DNA of 64,000 bases from Bacteroidaceae bacterium (GTDB lineage: Bacteria > Bacteroidota > Bacteroidia > Bacteroidales > Bacteroidaceae): positions 44,529 to 108,528 of the forward strand of contig JAFNXL010000008.1 of NCBI GenBank assembly GCA_017379075.1, read 5' to 3'. Shown here piece by piece: positions 52,143 to 61,346 of this stretch (position 1 is the stretch's first letter; each line of letters opens with the position of its first letter). The position numbers were made by a program, and so were the translations under genes. The notes beneath the pieces were generated by a model, which was not told the DNA's origin, did no database searches, and worked only from the letters and a program-made list of their open reading frames with translations.

Positions 52143-53338
52143 TGTTGAATTTAGACAGTTTTTACAAGGCCAGATATGTTCTGAGCCAGGTGATTCGTCG
52201 GACAGATTTGGTTCAGGCTCCCCGTTTGAATCCCGCAGCCGACATTTATTTGAAACCGGAGAACCTGCAGGTAACCGGTAGTTTCAAGGTGCGAGGCGCT
52301 TGTTACAAGATTTCGCAGCTCACCGATGAGGAGAAAGCCCGCGGTGTGATTGCATGTTCTGCCGGAAACCATGCCCAGGGTGTGGCATTGGGAGCACAGT
52401 ACAATGGCATCAAGAGCCTTATCTGTCTGCCCGAAGGCGCTCCCATCAGCAAGGTGGAGGCAACCCGCCGTTATGGTGCGGACATCTGTCTGGTGCCCGG
52501 TGTCTATGACGATGCTTACCAGCGTGCCATTGAGTTGCGCGACGAAAAAGGTTATACTTTTGTACATCCTTTTGACGATGAGAATGTGATTGCCGGACAG
52601 GGAACCATCGGTTTGGAATTGCTGGAACAACTCCCCGATGTGGATACCGTCATTGTGCCTATTGGTGGCGGCGGTTTGGCCAGCGGTGTGGCATTTGCCA
52701 TTAAGCAGTTGAACCCCAAGGTTGAGGTTTGGGGTGTGCAGGCTGCCGGTGCGCCCAGTATGTACCAGAGTCTGGTGGACCAGCAGATTTTGCGTCTTTC
52801 CAACGTAAGCACAATTGCCGATGGTATTGCGGTGAAAGAACCCGGCGCCATCACTTACGAAACCTGTGGAAAGTATCTTGATGGTGTGGTAACCGTTACC
52901 GAGGATGAAATCTGTGCCGCAATCCTTGCGCTGATTGAACAGCACAAGATGGTGGCCGAGGGCGCTGGCTCAGTGGCTGTGGCAGCCGCAATGTTCAACA
53001 AGGTGCCTGTGGCCGGAAAGAAGGTTATCTGTCTGGTTAGTGGCGGTAACATTGACGTAACCATCCTCAGCCGTGTCATCAACCGCGGTCTGGCCAAGAG
53101 CGGACGAGTGTTCACCTTCGCTGTGGAATTGGACGACAAGCCCGGACAGTTCTTGAATGTAAGTTCAATCCTTGCCCGCTTGGGCGGCAACATCATCAGC
53201 GTGCATCACGAGCGTAACGATGACAGTGCCCGTGTTACAGCCTGTCATTTGCGTGTCAAGGTGGAAACCCGTAACGAGGCGCACATTGAAGAAATCAAGA
53301 AAGCCTTGGTTGCCGAAGGATTCTCAATTATCGGATAA
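52142..53338 (+). CDS. ilvA: Threonine ammonia-lyase
   Basis: A PLP enzyme that deaminates threonine to 2-oxobutanoate and ammonia. The PLP lysine is K49 in TGSFKVRGA, and the glycine-rich loop is PIGGGGLASG. A C-terminal ACT domain (about 325-398, FTFAVELDDKPGQFLNVSSI) indicates allosteric control. At 398 aa it is the short type, seen in catabolic enzymes as well as biosynthetic ones. ridA follows by 30 bp, which fits: RidA clears the reactive enamine this enzyme releases. Confidence 0.93.
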   Translation: MLNLDSFYKARYVLSQVIRRTDLVQAPRLNPAADIYLKPENLQVTGSFKVRGACYKISQLTDEEKARGVIACSAGNHAQGVALGAQYNGIKSLICLPEGAPISKVEATRRYGADICLVPGVYDDAYQRAIELRDEKGYTFVHPFDDENVIAGQGTIGLELLEQLPDVDTVIVPIGGGGLASGVAFAIKQLNPKVEVWGVQAAGAPSMYQSLVDQQILRLSNVSTIADGIAVKEPGAITYETCGKYLDGVVTVTEDEICAAILALIEQHKMVAEGAGSVAVAAAMFNKVPVAGKKVICLVSGGNIDVTILSRVINRGLAKSGRVFTFAVELDDKPGQFLNVSSILARLGGNIISVHHERNDDSARVTACHLRVKVETRNEAHIEEIKKALVAEGFSIIG

Positions 53339-53368
53339 TTATTTTTCACATATTAAAACAAATAAAAA

Positions 53369-53749
53369 ATGAAAGCAGTTCATACAACTCAGGCCCCTGC
53401 GGCCATCGGACCTTATAGCCAGGCTATTGAAGTAAATGGTTTTGTCTTTGCCAGCGGCCAGATTCCCATTGACCCCGCAACAGGAGAATTTGTTGAGGGC
53501 GGCATCCAGGAACAGACCCGTCAGGCGCTGACCAACGCCAGCAACATCTTGAAGCAGGCTGGTACAGACCTTGCTCATGTGGTAAAGACCACCGTATTCC
53601 TGAGCAGCATTGCAGATTTTGCTGCCATGAATGAAATCTATGCACAATTCTTCACAGAACCTTATCCTGCCCGCAGCGCTGTGGCAGTGAAAGACCTTCC
53701 CAAGGGCGCCTTGGTTGAAGTGGAGGTTCTTGCCGTAAAGCCTGAATAA
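53369..53749 (+). CDS. ridA: RidA family enamine/imine deaminase
   Basis: A 126-aa homotrimeric enzyme that hydrolyses 2-aminoacrylate and 2-aminocrotonate, reactive intermediates from PLP enzymes such as the adjacent IlvA. Signature residues lie in IGPYSQAIEVNGFVFASGQI, and the active-site Arg is in YPARSAVAVKDLP. Length is standard. It ends the pepD-ilvA-ridA unit, and a terminator follows. Confidence 0.95.
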   Translation: MKAVHTTQAPAAIGPYSQAIEVNGFVFASGQIPIDPATGEFVEGGIQEQTRQALTNASNILKQAGTDLAHVVKTTVFLSSIADFAAMNEIYAQFFTEPYPARSAVAVKDLPKGALVEVEVLAVKPE

Positions 53750-53767
53750 TTATTTAAGACAAAGAAT

Positions 53768-53808
53768 GGGTTTGGGGATTTGGAACCATCCAATCCCTAA
53801 ACCCTTTT
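53768..53808 (+). terminator. Terminator after ridA
   Basis: GGGTTTGGGGATTTGG pairs with CCAATCCCTAAACCC (one bulge) and is followed by TTTT. Confidence 0.7.
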
Positions 53809-53845
53809 CCGTTAAGTCCCTAAACCTTTTTAATACAACGAGACT

Positions 53846-56800
53846 ATGCGAAGCCTGCTACTTGTTTCTCTATACATTATAATATATATATATAATGGCA
53901 TTTTGCCTTTGCAAGCAAAAGTGACGGAACCCACCCGCCGTTTGGTGGCATTGCTTGCCGACATGCAGAAAGCCCAGGAAGTGACTCCGGATAGTTTTTA
54001 TGTATATGCCAATCATTTACGCCAAACCATCCGCCAGGAACAGGATTCTGTCTCGCGGGCGGTTTGTTCGGCTACCTTGGCCCATTTGTATGTCCTTCAT
54101 TCCCATCATGCCCAAACCAATGCCAGGGACACAGAAAGCCATATTGACAGCCTGCAGGAATGGTCTCGGCTGGAATACCTTCAACATGCGGCAGAACTTT
54201 ATGCGGATGCTTTGCGCAACCCCGAATCGCTTTATGGGGAGCAGGTGGAAAAATGGATTCCGCTTGTAGAAAAGTCATCTTTGAATAAGGCGTTTCCCGG
54301 CGATATGCTGAACATGATATGGAATGCGGCGGTCAATGACCTTCCTGCAGCCTATCGCCAGAAAGTCCGTATCCCCACTTATGCCCGGTTGGTGTCCTTT
54401 TACCGTGCCAAAGGAAAGTGCCGTGAGGCTTTGACCCTGATGCTTGATTCCTTGGACCGTAATGGCATTGCGGCACAGGACAGCGCGTCGCTTTATCAAC
54501 TTAAAGAAGAGTATGCATCGTGTGACGCTTGTGCTGAAGTCTATCTCCGCCTGTCCCAATTGCCAGTCCTTACTCCGGAGGAGAGGGAAGAAATCCTGCA
54601 CCAGGGAATAAAGGCTTATCCCGGTTACTGGCGGAAGGAGGCGTTGGAGAATGCCCTTTTGCAGTTGGCCCACCCCCAACTTTTATGGAATGGCTTGTAT
54701 GTCTATTATCCCAACAAGAAGGTCGAGACGGTGTTAAGGGTGCGTAACCTCACTTCTGTCCGTTTCTCCCTGTATCGTTTGCCCGTGGCGTTTGACCAGA
54801 CGCAGAAAGACATTCTCCGTCAGGTTTGTCGTCAAGGAAAACGCATTCATTCCTTTACACATACGCTTCGCAAAGAGAATCCCATAACGGAATATTCCGA
54901 TACCGTCTGTTGGCAGACACCCGGTTATGGCCGCTATGCTTTGGTCATGGAGGCGAAGACTCCTGCCCGTCTTTGTGAGAAGATCGAACCGCAGGTTTCC
55001 TTTTTCCGTGTCAGTTCCATTGGCAGTTTCTCTGTGGGATTCCCAAACGGCGTTCTCCGTCAGGTGGTGGTGGATGCGCTCAGTGGCGCTCCTCTGCAGG
55101 GCGTGCAAGCCCGCTATCTGCAAGAGGGAAAAGACTCCCTGCATCTGTTGAAACAAACGTTGACCGACGAGCGTGGCATGACTGAGTTCACAGTGGGGCA
55201 GGGACCTCGCCACAATATACTTCTTCATCTGAGCAACGGCCCGGACAGCGCTTTGGCGCCCCTCCCTTTGCAGACGATGTTTTTCCCTCAGACCGGTGTG
55301 CAACGCCTCAGCAATGTCCGTCTTTTTACAGACCGTTCCGTTTACCGTCCTGGCCAGAAAGTCTATGTGGCAGCTTTGGCATACGATTCGCAGGGGCATC
55401 GTGCCGCAGCGCGTCCGTCACGGGAAATCACGTTGCTCTATTATGATGCCAACCGCCAAAAGATAGCGGAACACACCTTGCTTACCGATTCTTTTGGTGT
55501 GGCCAGCGATTCCATAACCCTTTCCTCATCATTGTTGCCCGGCCAGTTCCGCATCAGTGTCCGCAACGGTTCTTCTTGTACCTTTCGTGTCGAAGAGTAC
55601 AAACGTCCCACCTTCTATGTGGAAATGGAACAGCCCTCACAAGTGGCCTGGCCGGTGGACAGCATTGCGGTTACCGGTTGGGTGCGCACGTATAGCGGTG
55701 TGCCTCTTGGCAACTCCCGCATCACCGGAACTTATCGCTGGACGAACGCGTTCTGGCGCTATTGGCCGGGAAATGATGACACCCGATTCCAGCAGTCGGA
55801 TACGGTATATACGGACAAGGATGGCCGTTTCATCCTGTCTCTTCCCGTAAGTCAGTCTTCGGACTATTTCCGTTGGGGACGCCGTCTGTCTGTTCAGGTG
55901 GATGCGCTTAGCCCTTATGGAGAGGTGCAGGGAAGCACCCTTTCCGTCCCGTTGTGCTCCGCCCCCTTGCGGCTCCACCTTTCGCTTCCCCGTTGGCAGG
56001 AACGAGGAAACCTTTCCTCTTGGTGCTTCAAACTGCTTGGACCGACAGACTTGCCGGTTCGGGGTATGGTGGATTGTCTTTTGCATGACAAGAAAGGCAA
56101 TGTGGTGTTCCGCACTCAGGTGCAGGCTGGAACCGACACCGTTCCAGCAGGTTTGAAGGAGGTCGCTTCTGGCGATTATCAGTTGCATGCCCATGTCTGT
56201 GTTGGGGCAGACACTGCGTCTTGTACGCTTCCGTTCACCTTGTTTGACCTGCAGGATTCCCGTGTCCCGGTGGATACGGTGTTGTGGGTCTATTGCCCGG
56301 ACGATACGTTTGCCCTTTCACGTCCTGCCCGCATACAGTTGGGCAGCAGTCTGGATACGGCCTATGTCTATTGTACCCTGGTTTCACAGGATGGAGTGGG
56401 GCTGGATACGCTTATGCGCCTGAAGGATGAGGCGCGCCTTCTTGTCCTTCCGTATAAGGAAGAATATGCCGATGGTGCCAGTCTTCAGGTGTCGCTTTAC
56501 CATCAGGGACGCCTTTACAGGGAAAGCCTTCGCCTTTACCGCGAACTTCCTTCCCGCCGGCTTCAGGTACGCTGGCACACGTTCCGCAACCATCTGCAGC
56601 CCGGACAGAAAGAAGAATGGCGCCTTACACTTTTGCACCCGGACGGCACACCAGTCCAGGCCAACCTGATGTGTGCCCTTTATGATGAGGCTTTGGATGC
56701 CATCTATCCTCATCGCATGGAACTTTCCCTTTATCAGGGTCATCGCATACCTTCGGTAAGTGTCGGCGACTGGTCCCATTATCCCCATTCTTACGATTTC

Positions 56801-59287
56801 CCGTTCTGTCTCAGGTTGAACGATGTGCCCGCCCTTTCCGCTCCCACATGGAATCCGTCCTATTTCAATGTTTCCTTTGGAAAATCCTCTTTACATGCTG
56901 GTATGGAATATATGTCAGTGGCCACAACGGCGGTCCGCGCAACGGGAAAGTTGATGAACCGTTCAATGGCAGCGAAGGCTATTCCAGAAGAAGAGGTTGC
57001 GCAAGATGCAATGGCCGATGCCGCTCCGGCAATGACAGAAGTGACAGAAAGCAGACCATCTTCTGAGGTGAGGACAAACCATTCCGAACTGGCGTTCTTC
57101 CGTCCCGATTTGCGGACAGACCAGCAAGGCAATGTAAGCATCGCTTTCACATTGCCGCAGGGACTTACCCGCTGGCATTTGCTGGGACTGGCCCACACTA
57201 AGGACATGTTTACCGCCCAGCTGAACGATACGGTTGTGGCACGCAAGGACTTTATGGCGCAAGTCCATCTTCCCCGTTATCTGCGAGAGGGAGACCATGC
57301 CGTGCTGACCGCCACTTTGCGTAACCTCACCGAAACGACTCAAAAGGGCGAGGCCATGTTGCAGGTCTGCGATGCCCGTACAGAGAAAGTCCTGCATACG
57401 CTTCGTGTGCCTTTCTCCCTGGAGGCGCGGGCCGACAGCGTTTGCCACCTCCCCTTCTCTGTGCCGCAGGGCCATTCTTTGCTTCTTGTGCGCTGGCAGG
57501 CCAAAACACCCCAGGCCTCTGACGGCGAACAGCATCCTTTGCCTGTCCTGTCCGATGTGCAGGCCATCACAGAGACCAAATCCTTCAGTCTTGACCGTCC
57601 GCAAAAGTGGCAGATGGATTTGAACAAGCTGTTTGCATACGACCATCCCGCCGCAAGCAACCGCAGCCTTACGGTTGAGTACACCGCCCGTCCCGAATGG
57701 CTGGCGTTGCAGTCGCTTCCCTCGCTTGTAAACACAAAGGCAACAGACGTACTCTCTCTTTCATCCGCTTTCTATGCCACCGCAATGGCACGCGGCATAT
57801 CCCGTCGTGTGCCGGAACTCCGCGAGGCTGTTGCCGAATGGAATGCCGGTGCCGACACACTTTCCGCAACCCTTGGAGCCAATGCCGCATTGACAGACCT
57901 GCTGATGCAGGAAATGCCTTGGGTCTTGGACGACCGCAGAGAAGTGCAGCGCCGGGTGCAGTTGGCATCGCTCCTTACAGATGCCTCTTCGCCCTCCCAT
58001 CTGATGCTTTTGTTGCAGAAGCTGGAGGCGGCACAGCGCCCCGACGGTTCTTTTGCCTGGTATCCCGGAATGGCGGGCAACATCCATCTGACCACAGAAG
58101 TGTTGCGCCAGCTTTCCCGCCTGCAGCATTTGGCAGATGGCAATGAAGTGTCCCAGGTAAACCGCCTCCGTGGCGAAGTGCTCCTCCGTGGTTTGCGCTA
58201 TCTCCACCACACGCTCAGCCGCCAGTCTGAAAGAACACCGCTTCCTGTCGGCACATTGCTCCCGTTCATGGAGATTGTAAGCAGAAGCGATGTTTCGCTC
58301 CCGAAGGAAATGGAAGCCAATGTGCGCAAATGGGGCGAACAGCTTCGTGCCCAGGCAGAGACATTGTCACGCGAGAAACGCGCTCTGGCAGCAGTGGTGC
58401 TCAACCGTGCCGGCCATCAGACAGTTGCAAGCAAACTGATGCCCGAACTCCGTCGCGTCATTGCCCAGTCAGACGGCTTTTATCTGGCATATCCCGGTGG
58501 CGCATCTTACCAGCCGGATACAAAGATACAGCACCATGTACAGGTAATGGAGGCATTTGCCGAGGTACTTCCCTCAGACACCGTGGCGATGCGTGGCTTG
58601 CAGCAATGGCTTCTCCGCCAGAAGCGTACACAAGATTGGGGACAACCGGTGCAGACGGCTGATGCCGTTTACGCCTTGCTTCTTCATTCGGAAGGACAGT
58701 TGTCAGACGCTTCGGTGGACAAGGTAACGCTGACAGACAAGGCCGGCCGCCATCTTCTTCATAGTCCGGAAACCCGTTTGGGCTATCTGCGTCAACACAT
58801 GGACGCAAATCGTCCCCGTACCTTGCAGGTGGACAAGCGCACGCCCGGTATCAGTTGGGGAGCGGCCTATGCCCAGTACCTCATGCCGATTGACAAGATT
58901 GAAGCCCAGCGCGAGGGACTTACCGTGCGCCGGGATGTAGACCGGCTTTCCACACGAGTGGGTGACCGTCTGCATGTCCGTTACACGCTGACGATAGACC
59001 ACGACCTGGAATATGTAGTCCTTTCCGCCCCCCGCATTGCGGCAGCCGAACCGGCCGAACCGCTCTCCGGCTATATGCATTGGGGAAATCTTTCCAGCTA
59101 CCGCGCCATCCATGATGCCCGCACCGATTACTTCTTTGATTCTCTGCCTAAGGGTACATACGTGATAGAGGAAGACTGGCTCATGACACATTCCGGAACC
59201 TACCAGACCGGTGCTGCCACCCTGCGTTGTGTCTATGCACCAGAGTTCCAGTCCCACACGCCCGGCACAACAGTGGTGGTGCAGTAG
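53846..59287 (+). CDS. Giant alpha-2-macroglobulin-like protein without thioester motif
   Basis: An exported protein of 1813 aa (signal LVSLYIIIYIYNGILPLQA). The middle has MG2-like beta domains (RLFTDRSVYRPGQKVYVAAL, near residue 500) and the A2M block (FRPDLRTDQQGNVSIAFTLP, QGLTRWHLLGLAHT, about 1090-1125). The thioester domain follows (about 1280-1600), with repeated helical pairs. Where thioester-type members have a CxEQ motif, this one reads LPSLVNTKATDVLSLSSAFY, so it probably works without a covalent trap. Family members are thought to guard against proteases. The TAG stop lies inside a palindrome that opens the repeat block. Confidence 0.88.
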   Translation: MRSLLLVSLYIIIYIYNGILPLQAKVTEPTRRLVALLADMQKAQEVTPDSFYVYANHLRQTIRQEQDSVSRAVCSATLAHLYVLHSHHAQTNARDTESHIDSLQEWSRLEYLQHAAELYADALRNPESLYGEQVEKWIPLVEKSSLNKAFPGDMLNMIWNAAVNDLPAAYRQKVRIPTYARLVSFYRAKGKCREALTLMLDSLDRNGIAAQDSASLYQLKEEYASCDACAEVYLRLSQLPVLTPEEREEILHQGIKAYPGYWRKEALENALLQLAHPQLLWNGLYVYYPNKKVETVLRVRNLTSVRFSLYRLPVAFDQTQKDILRQVCRQGKRIHSFTHTLRKENPITEYSDTVCWQTPGYGRYALVMEAKTPARLCEKIEPQVSFFRVSSIGSFSVGFPNGVLRQVVVDALSGAPLQGVQARYLQEGKDSLHLLKQTLTDERGMTEFTVGQGPRHNILLHLSNGPDSALAPLPLQTMFFPQTGVQRLSNVRLFTDRSVYRPGQKVYVAALAYDSQGHRAAARPSREITLLYYDANRQKIAEHTLLTDSFGVASDSITLSSSLLPGQFRISVRNGSSCTFRVEEYKRPTFYVEMEQPSQVAWPVDSIAVTGWVRTYSGVPLGNSRITGTYRWTNAFWRYWPGNDDTRFQQSDTVYTDKDGRFILSLPVSQSSDYFRWGRRLSVQVDALSPYGEVQGSTLSVPLCSAPLRLHLSLPRWQERGNLSSWCFKLLGPTDLPVRGMVDCLLHDKKGNVVFRTQVQAGTDTVPAGLKEVASGDYQLHAHVCVGADTASCTLPFTLFDLQDSRVPVDTVLWVYCPDDTFALSRPARIQLGSSLDTAYVYCTLVSQDGVGLDTLMRLKDEARLLVLPYKEEYADGASLQVSLYHQGRLYRESLRLYRELPSRRLQVRWHTFRNHLQPGQKEEWRLTLLHPDGTPVQANLMCALYDEALDAIYPHRMELSLYQGHRIPSVSVGDWSHYPHSYDFPFCLRLNDVPALSAPTWNPSYFNVSFGKSSLHAGMEYMSVATTAVRATGKLMNRSMAAKAIPEEEVAQDAMADAAPAMTEVTESRPSSEVRTNHSELAFFRPDLRTDQQGNVSIAFTLPQGLTRWHLLGLAHTKDMFTAQLNDTVVARKDFMAQVHLPRYLREGDHAVLTATLRNLTETTQKGEAMLQVCDARTEKVLHTLRVPFSLEARADSVCHLPFSVPQGHSLLLVRWQAKTPQASDGEQHPLPVLSDVQAITETKSFSLDRPQKWQMDLNKLFAYDHPAASNRSLTVEYTARPEWLALQSLPSLVNTKATDVLSLSSAFYATAMARGISRRVPELREAVAEWNAGADTLSATLGANAALTDLLMQEMPWVLDDRREVQRRVQLASLLTDASSPSHLMLLLQKLEAAQRPDGSFAWYPGMAGNIHLTTEVLRQLSRLQHLADGNEVSQVNRLRGEVLLRGLRYLHHTLSRQSERTPLPVGTLLPFMEIVSRSDVSLPKEMEANVRKWGEQLRAQAETLSREKRALAAVVLNRAGHQTVASKLMPELRRVIAQSDGFYLAYPGGASYQPDTKIQHHVQVMEAFAEVLPSDTVAMRGLQQWLLRQKRTQDWGQPVQTADAVYALLLHSEGQLSDASVDKVTLTDKAGRHLLHSPETRLGYLRQHMDANRPRTLQVDKRTPGISWGAAYAQYLMPIDKIEAQREGLTVRRDVDRLSTRVGDRLHVRYTLTIDHDLEYVVLSAPRIAAAEPAEPLSGYMHWGNLSSYRAIHDARTDYFFDSLPKGTYVIEEDWLMTHSGTYQTGAATLRCVYAPEFQSHTPGTTVVVQ

Positions 59288-59361
59288 TACTGCATCACCA
59301 CTTTAAGATATCTTCTCCAGCCAATGAAGATATACTTCGTTGGCACTTGCAGTATATCTGC
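59281..59361. repeat. Multi-hairpin element, copy 3
   Basis: GCAGTAGTACTGC (59281-59293), AAGATATCTT, then the stem CCAATGAAG/CTTCGTTGG around ATATA, then GCAGTATATCTGC (59349-59361). It starts inside the last codons of the macroglobulin gene and leads into a 22-bp-period array. Confidence 0.9.
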
Positions 59362-59391
59362 TCAGAAAAGCCATTTTTTGCTCTTTTAAAG

Positions 59392-59475
59392 AATCGCCTT
59401 TACTTTGCCGATGAATCGCCTTTCATCTCGCAATGAATCGCCTTTACTTTGCAAAGAAAGCGCCTTTCGTTTTTT
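59392..59475. repeat. 22-bp-period array, core AATCGCCTTT
   Basis: Cores start at 59392, 59414, 59436 and 59458 (AAGCGCCTTT), exactly 22 bp apart. The array ends in CGTTTTTTTATGG. Confidence 0.95.
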
Positions 59476-59489
59476 TATGGCACGCAGAT

Positions 59490-59870
59490 GAGTAGTGAGT
59501 GATGAGCCGTGAGTGATGAGGGGGTAGGGACGTTACGTGCAGCGTCCGAAGTATCTTACTCACATAACTCTCGCCAATCCCGCAAAAGGCTTAGAGCAAT
59601 AATATAATTTTGTGAGATTCGTAAGAGCGTGAGATTATAACCCAATGTGCTCTCCGTTTAATAATGGCACGCAGATGACGCCAATGCGACAGATTACCGC
59701 AGATTTAATTTTTTGACAGAGGAACAAAAGGACCTATTTTTCTTTTGATCCTTAATGTCTAATCTAAAATTTCACCGCTCACCACTCACCGCTCACCACT
59801 CACCGCTCACCACTCACCACTCAAAATGTTTTTCTGTCTAATCTAAAATCTCATCGTTCATTACTTCTCC
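59490..59870. repeat. Repeat block: heptamers and a one-ended MITE-like copy
   Basis: Heptamers at 59490-59520; a family A copy from 59524 (GTAGGGACG.TACGTGCAG) to about 59657 with only one terminal repeat; the GGCACGCAGATGACG motif shared with other blocks; and a heptamer array at 59773-59821 (CACCGCT alternating with CACCACT). No coding sequence. Confidence 0.8.
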
Positions 59871-59877
59871 AAAAAGC

Positions 59878-59953
59878 CAATGCGGTGCCCTGATAAAGTC
59901 ACCGCATTGCATCCGCTCACGCACCGCGTTGACTTTGCTCACGCACCGCGTTG
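59878..59953. repeat. 22-bp-period array, core CACCGCRTTG, second copy
   Basis: A reverse core (CAATGCGGTG) at 59878, then cores at 59900, 59922 and 59944, exactly 22 bp apart, ending CGTTTTTTCG. It repeats the array at 23036-23157 with fewer units and without the multi-hairpin element directly before it. Confidence 0.95.
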
Positions 59954-60050
59954 CGTTTTTTCGTTCACCTCTCTTCGCCCAAAATATGTTTCTTTTGTTC
60001 TTCTGTCCAATCTAAAATCTCACCGCTCATCGCTCACAACTCATTGCTTA

Positions 60051-60065
60051 CCCCCCCCCCCCCCC
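60051..60065. repeat. Run of 15 C
   Basis: A 15-base C homopolymer at the 3' edge of the pseudogene; the matching spot of the other locus has six C. Confidence 0.9.
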
Positions 60066-60489
60066 AACAACGTACCATCCGCCGCTTGTCCTGCGGCATC
60101 CACCACTGTGTTGAATGCCTCATACGCATTGAGGCAAGCAGCCGGTTTTTGGAATTTCCTTTGCAGTGAACCTTTTCTTTTCTTACCTTTAATTTAACGC
60201 TTACGGTTTCCATAAGTGTGGTGTTTATAGATGAGTCCTCTTCCGTGTCTTCCAATGGAAATGGTGTCTTCATGGCTATTTGGTAATAGCTGAATGGCTT
60301 TACGAATTTTGGATACGGAAAATGCAGGCGTACATAAAATTCGGGATAGTCCGCTTCAGAACTTGCAATCCATGCAAAGCTTTTTGTCTTTCGTTGTTCT
60401 TTAGCCCATTTAGTGGTGCTGATTGCTGCAATATAGAAACGGCAACGATGCGATTTGTTTGCTGCGGGCTGCCATGCTGTAGGCCTGAG
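60066..60489 (-). pseudogene. Decayed surface-protein gene ending the second accessory locus
   Basis: An open frame from 60489 encodes protein-like sequence (SFAWIASSEADYPEFYVRLH, FPYPKFVKPFSYYQIAMKTP) but lacks a start, and the continuing homology (LNAYEAFNTVVDAAGQAADG, then TLL) is in another frame after a shift between about 60110 and 60160. The tail matches the fragment at 23214-23380, so this is the same gene type decayed independently. Confidence 0.65.
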
Positions 60490-61314
60490 CTATTCGCAGA
60501 TTATTTTGTTCGTTCGGGAACGATGATGCAGCCAGTTGTATTCTTTGGGCTTGGCGTGTACGCTTTCTTTGCGGTTAAATGTATATCGGTCATATCGGCC
60601 GTCAAGTTCCAACGGAAGCGGGATTTGCAGTTCTTTCAACCGCTTCACAAGCTCTGATTCGGATAATGGTCCGTGCAACTCGCCTTTTTTTGTGTGCGCT
60701 ATCCAATAGAAAGAGTTTCCTTCGGTTTCGAAAAACAGTTTTTGGCCTTTGTATGAGAAGTCACTCAAACTTAAGTCCCAGGGGACTGATTTAATATTGC
60801 GCCAATGAGTTATATATACCGAATCCATTACCAGGCCTGGCAGTTTCGTTTCGCATACAAGCCAGTCTTCCCATTCTGCGTCCCGGCGGACGTATCCAAA
60901 CACATGGTCGTCTGTAATGATGTTTCTGAACTGGTGACAGAAAAGTGTGTCTGTTCTTCCTGATGCCCTGTGTACTTTCAGTGGATAAATCGTTATATTG
61001 GCACACTTTTCCCTGTCGTAAGAAAGAGTATCAAGAGTATAAAGGTTTTTCGTACAAAAGGAAAACACCCATGTGGAATCCTTTATGGCAACCCCGGTGG
61101 AATTAGAGGATGTAAACCTCACTCTCAGTTCACGTCCGTTTCTGGACTCATCGTTTTCCCCAACATAAAAGATGTTTTCGGTGGGTTCTCCATAGGGGTT
61201 AAAAATGAAAATAAATCCTAAATATACCGAAATTAAAAGGGCTGGTACAAGTATTGGAAATGTGAGGAATAATGCTATTAGCAAAACTGTTTTAAAGACT
61301 TTTTTGAAGGTCAT
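60490..61314 (-). CDS. Membrane-anchored protein with GYF-like segment, function unknown
   Basis: A 274-aa protein with one or two N-terminal membrane segments (TVLLIALFLTFPILVPALLI, SVYLGFIFIF). The soluble part holds a stretch like GYF_2/DUF4339 domains (YWIAHTKKGELHGPLSESEL, VKRLKELQIP, about 203-235), which in other proteins bind proline-rich peptides. I recognise no full-length family. It is AT-richer than housekeeping genes and follows the decayed DxD gene, with 32 bp between. Confidence 0.6.
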   Translation of the reverse strand: MTFKKVFKTVLLIALFLTFPILVPALLISVYLGFIFIFNPYGEPTENIFYVGENDESRNGRELRVRFTSSNSTGVAIKDSTWVFSFCTKNLYTLDTLSYDREKCANITIYPLKVHRASGRTDTLFCHQFRNIITDDHVFGYVRRDAEWEDWLVCETKLPGLVMDSVYITHWRNIKSVPWDLSLSDFSYKGQKLFFETEGNSFYWIAHTKKGELHGPLSESELVKRLKELQIPLPLELDGRYDRYTFNRKESVHAKPKEYNWLHHRSRTNKIICE

Positions 61315-61346
61315 GACTATCCGGATTTAAATGTATCTGATTATAT

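Noticed and set aside
60034-60273. Intact 79-aa gene
   Set aside because: The frame is the end of a decayed gene; homology continues in another frame and the C-terminus is repeat-derived.
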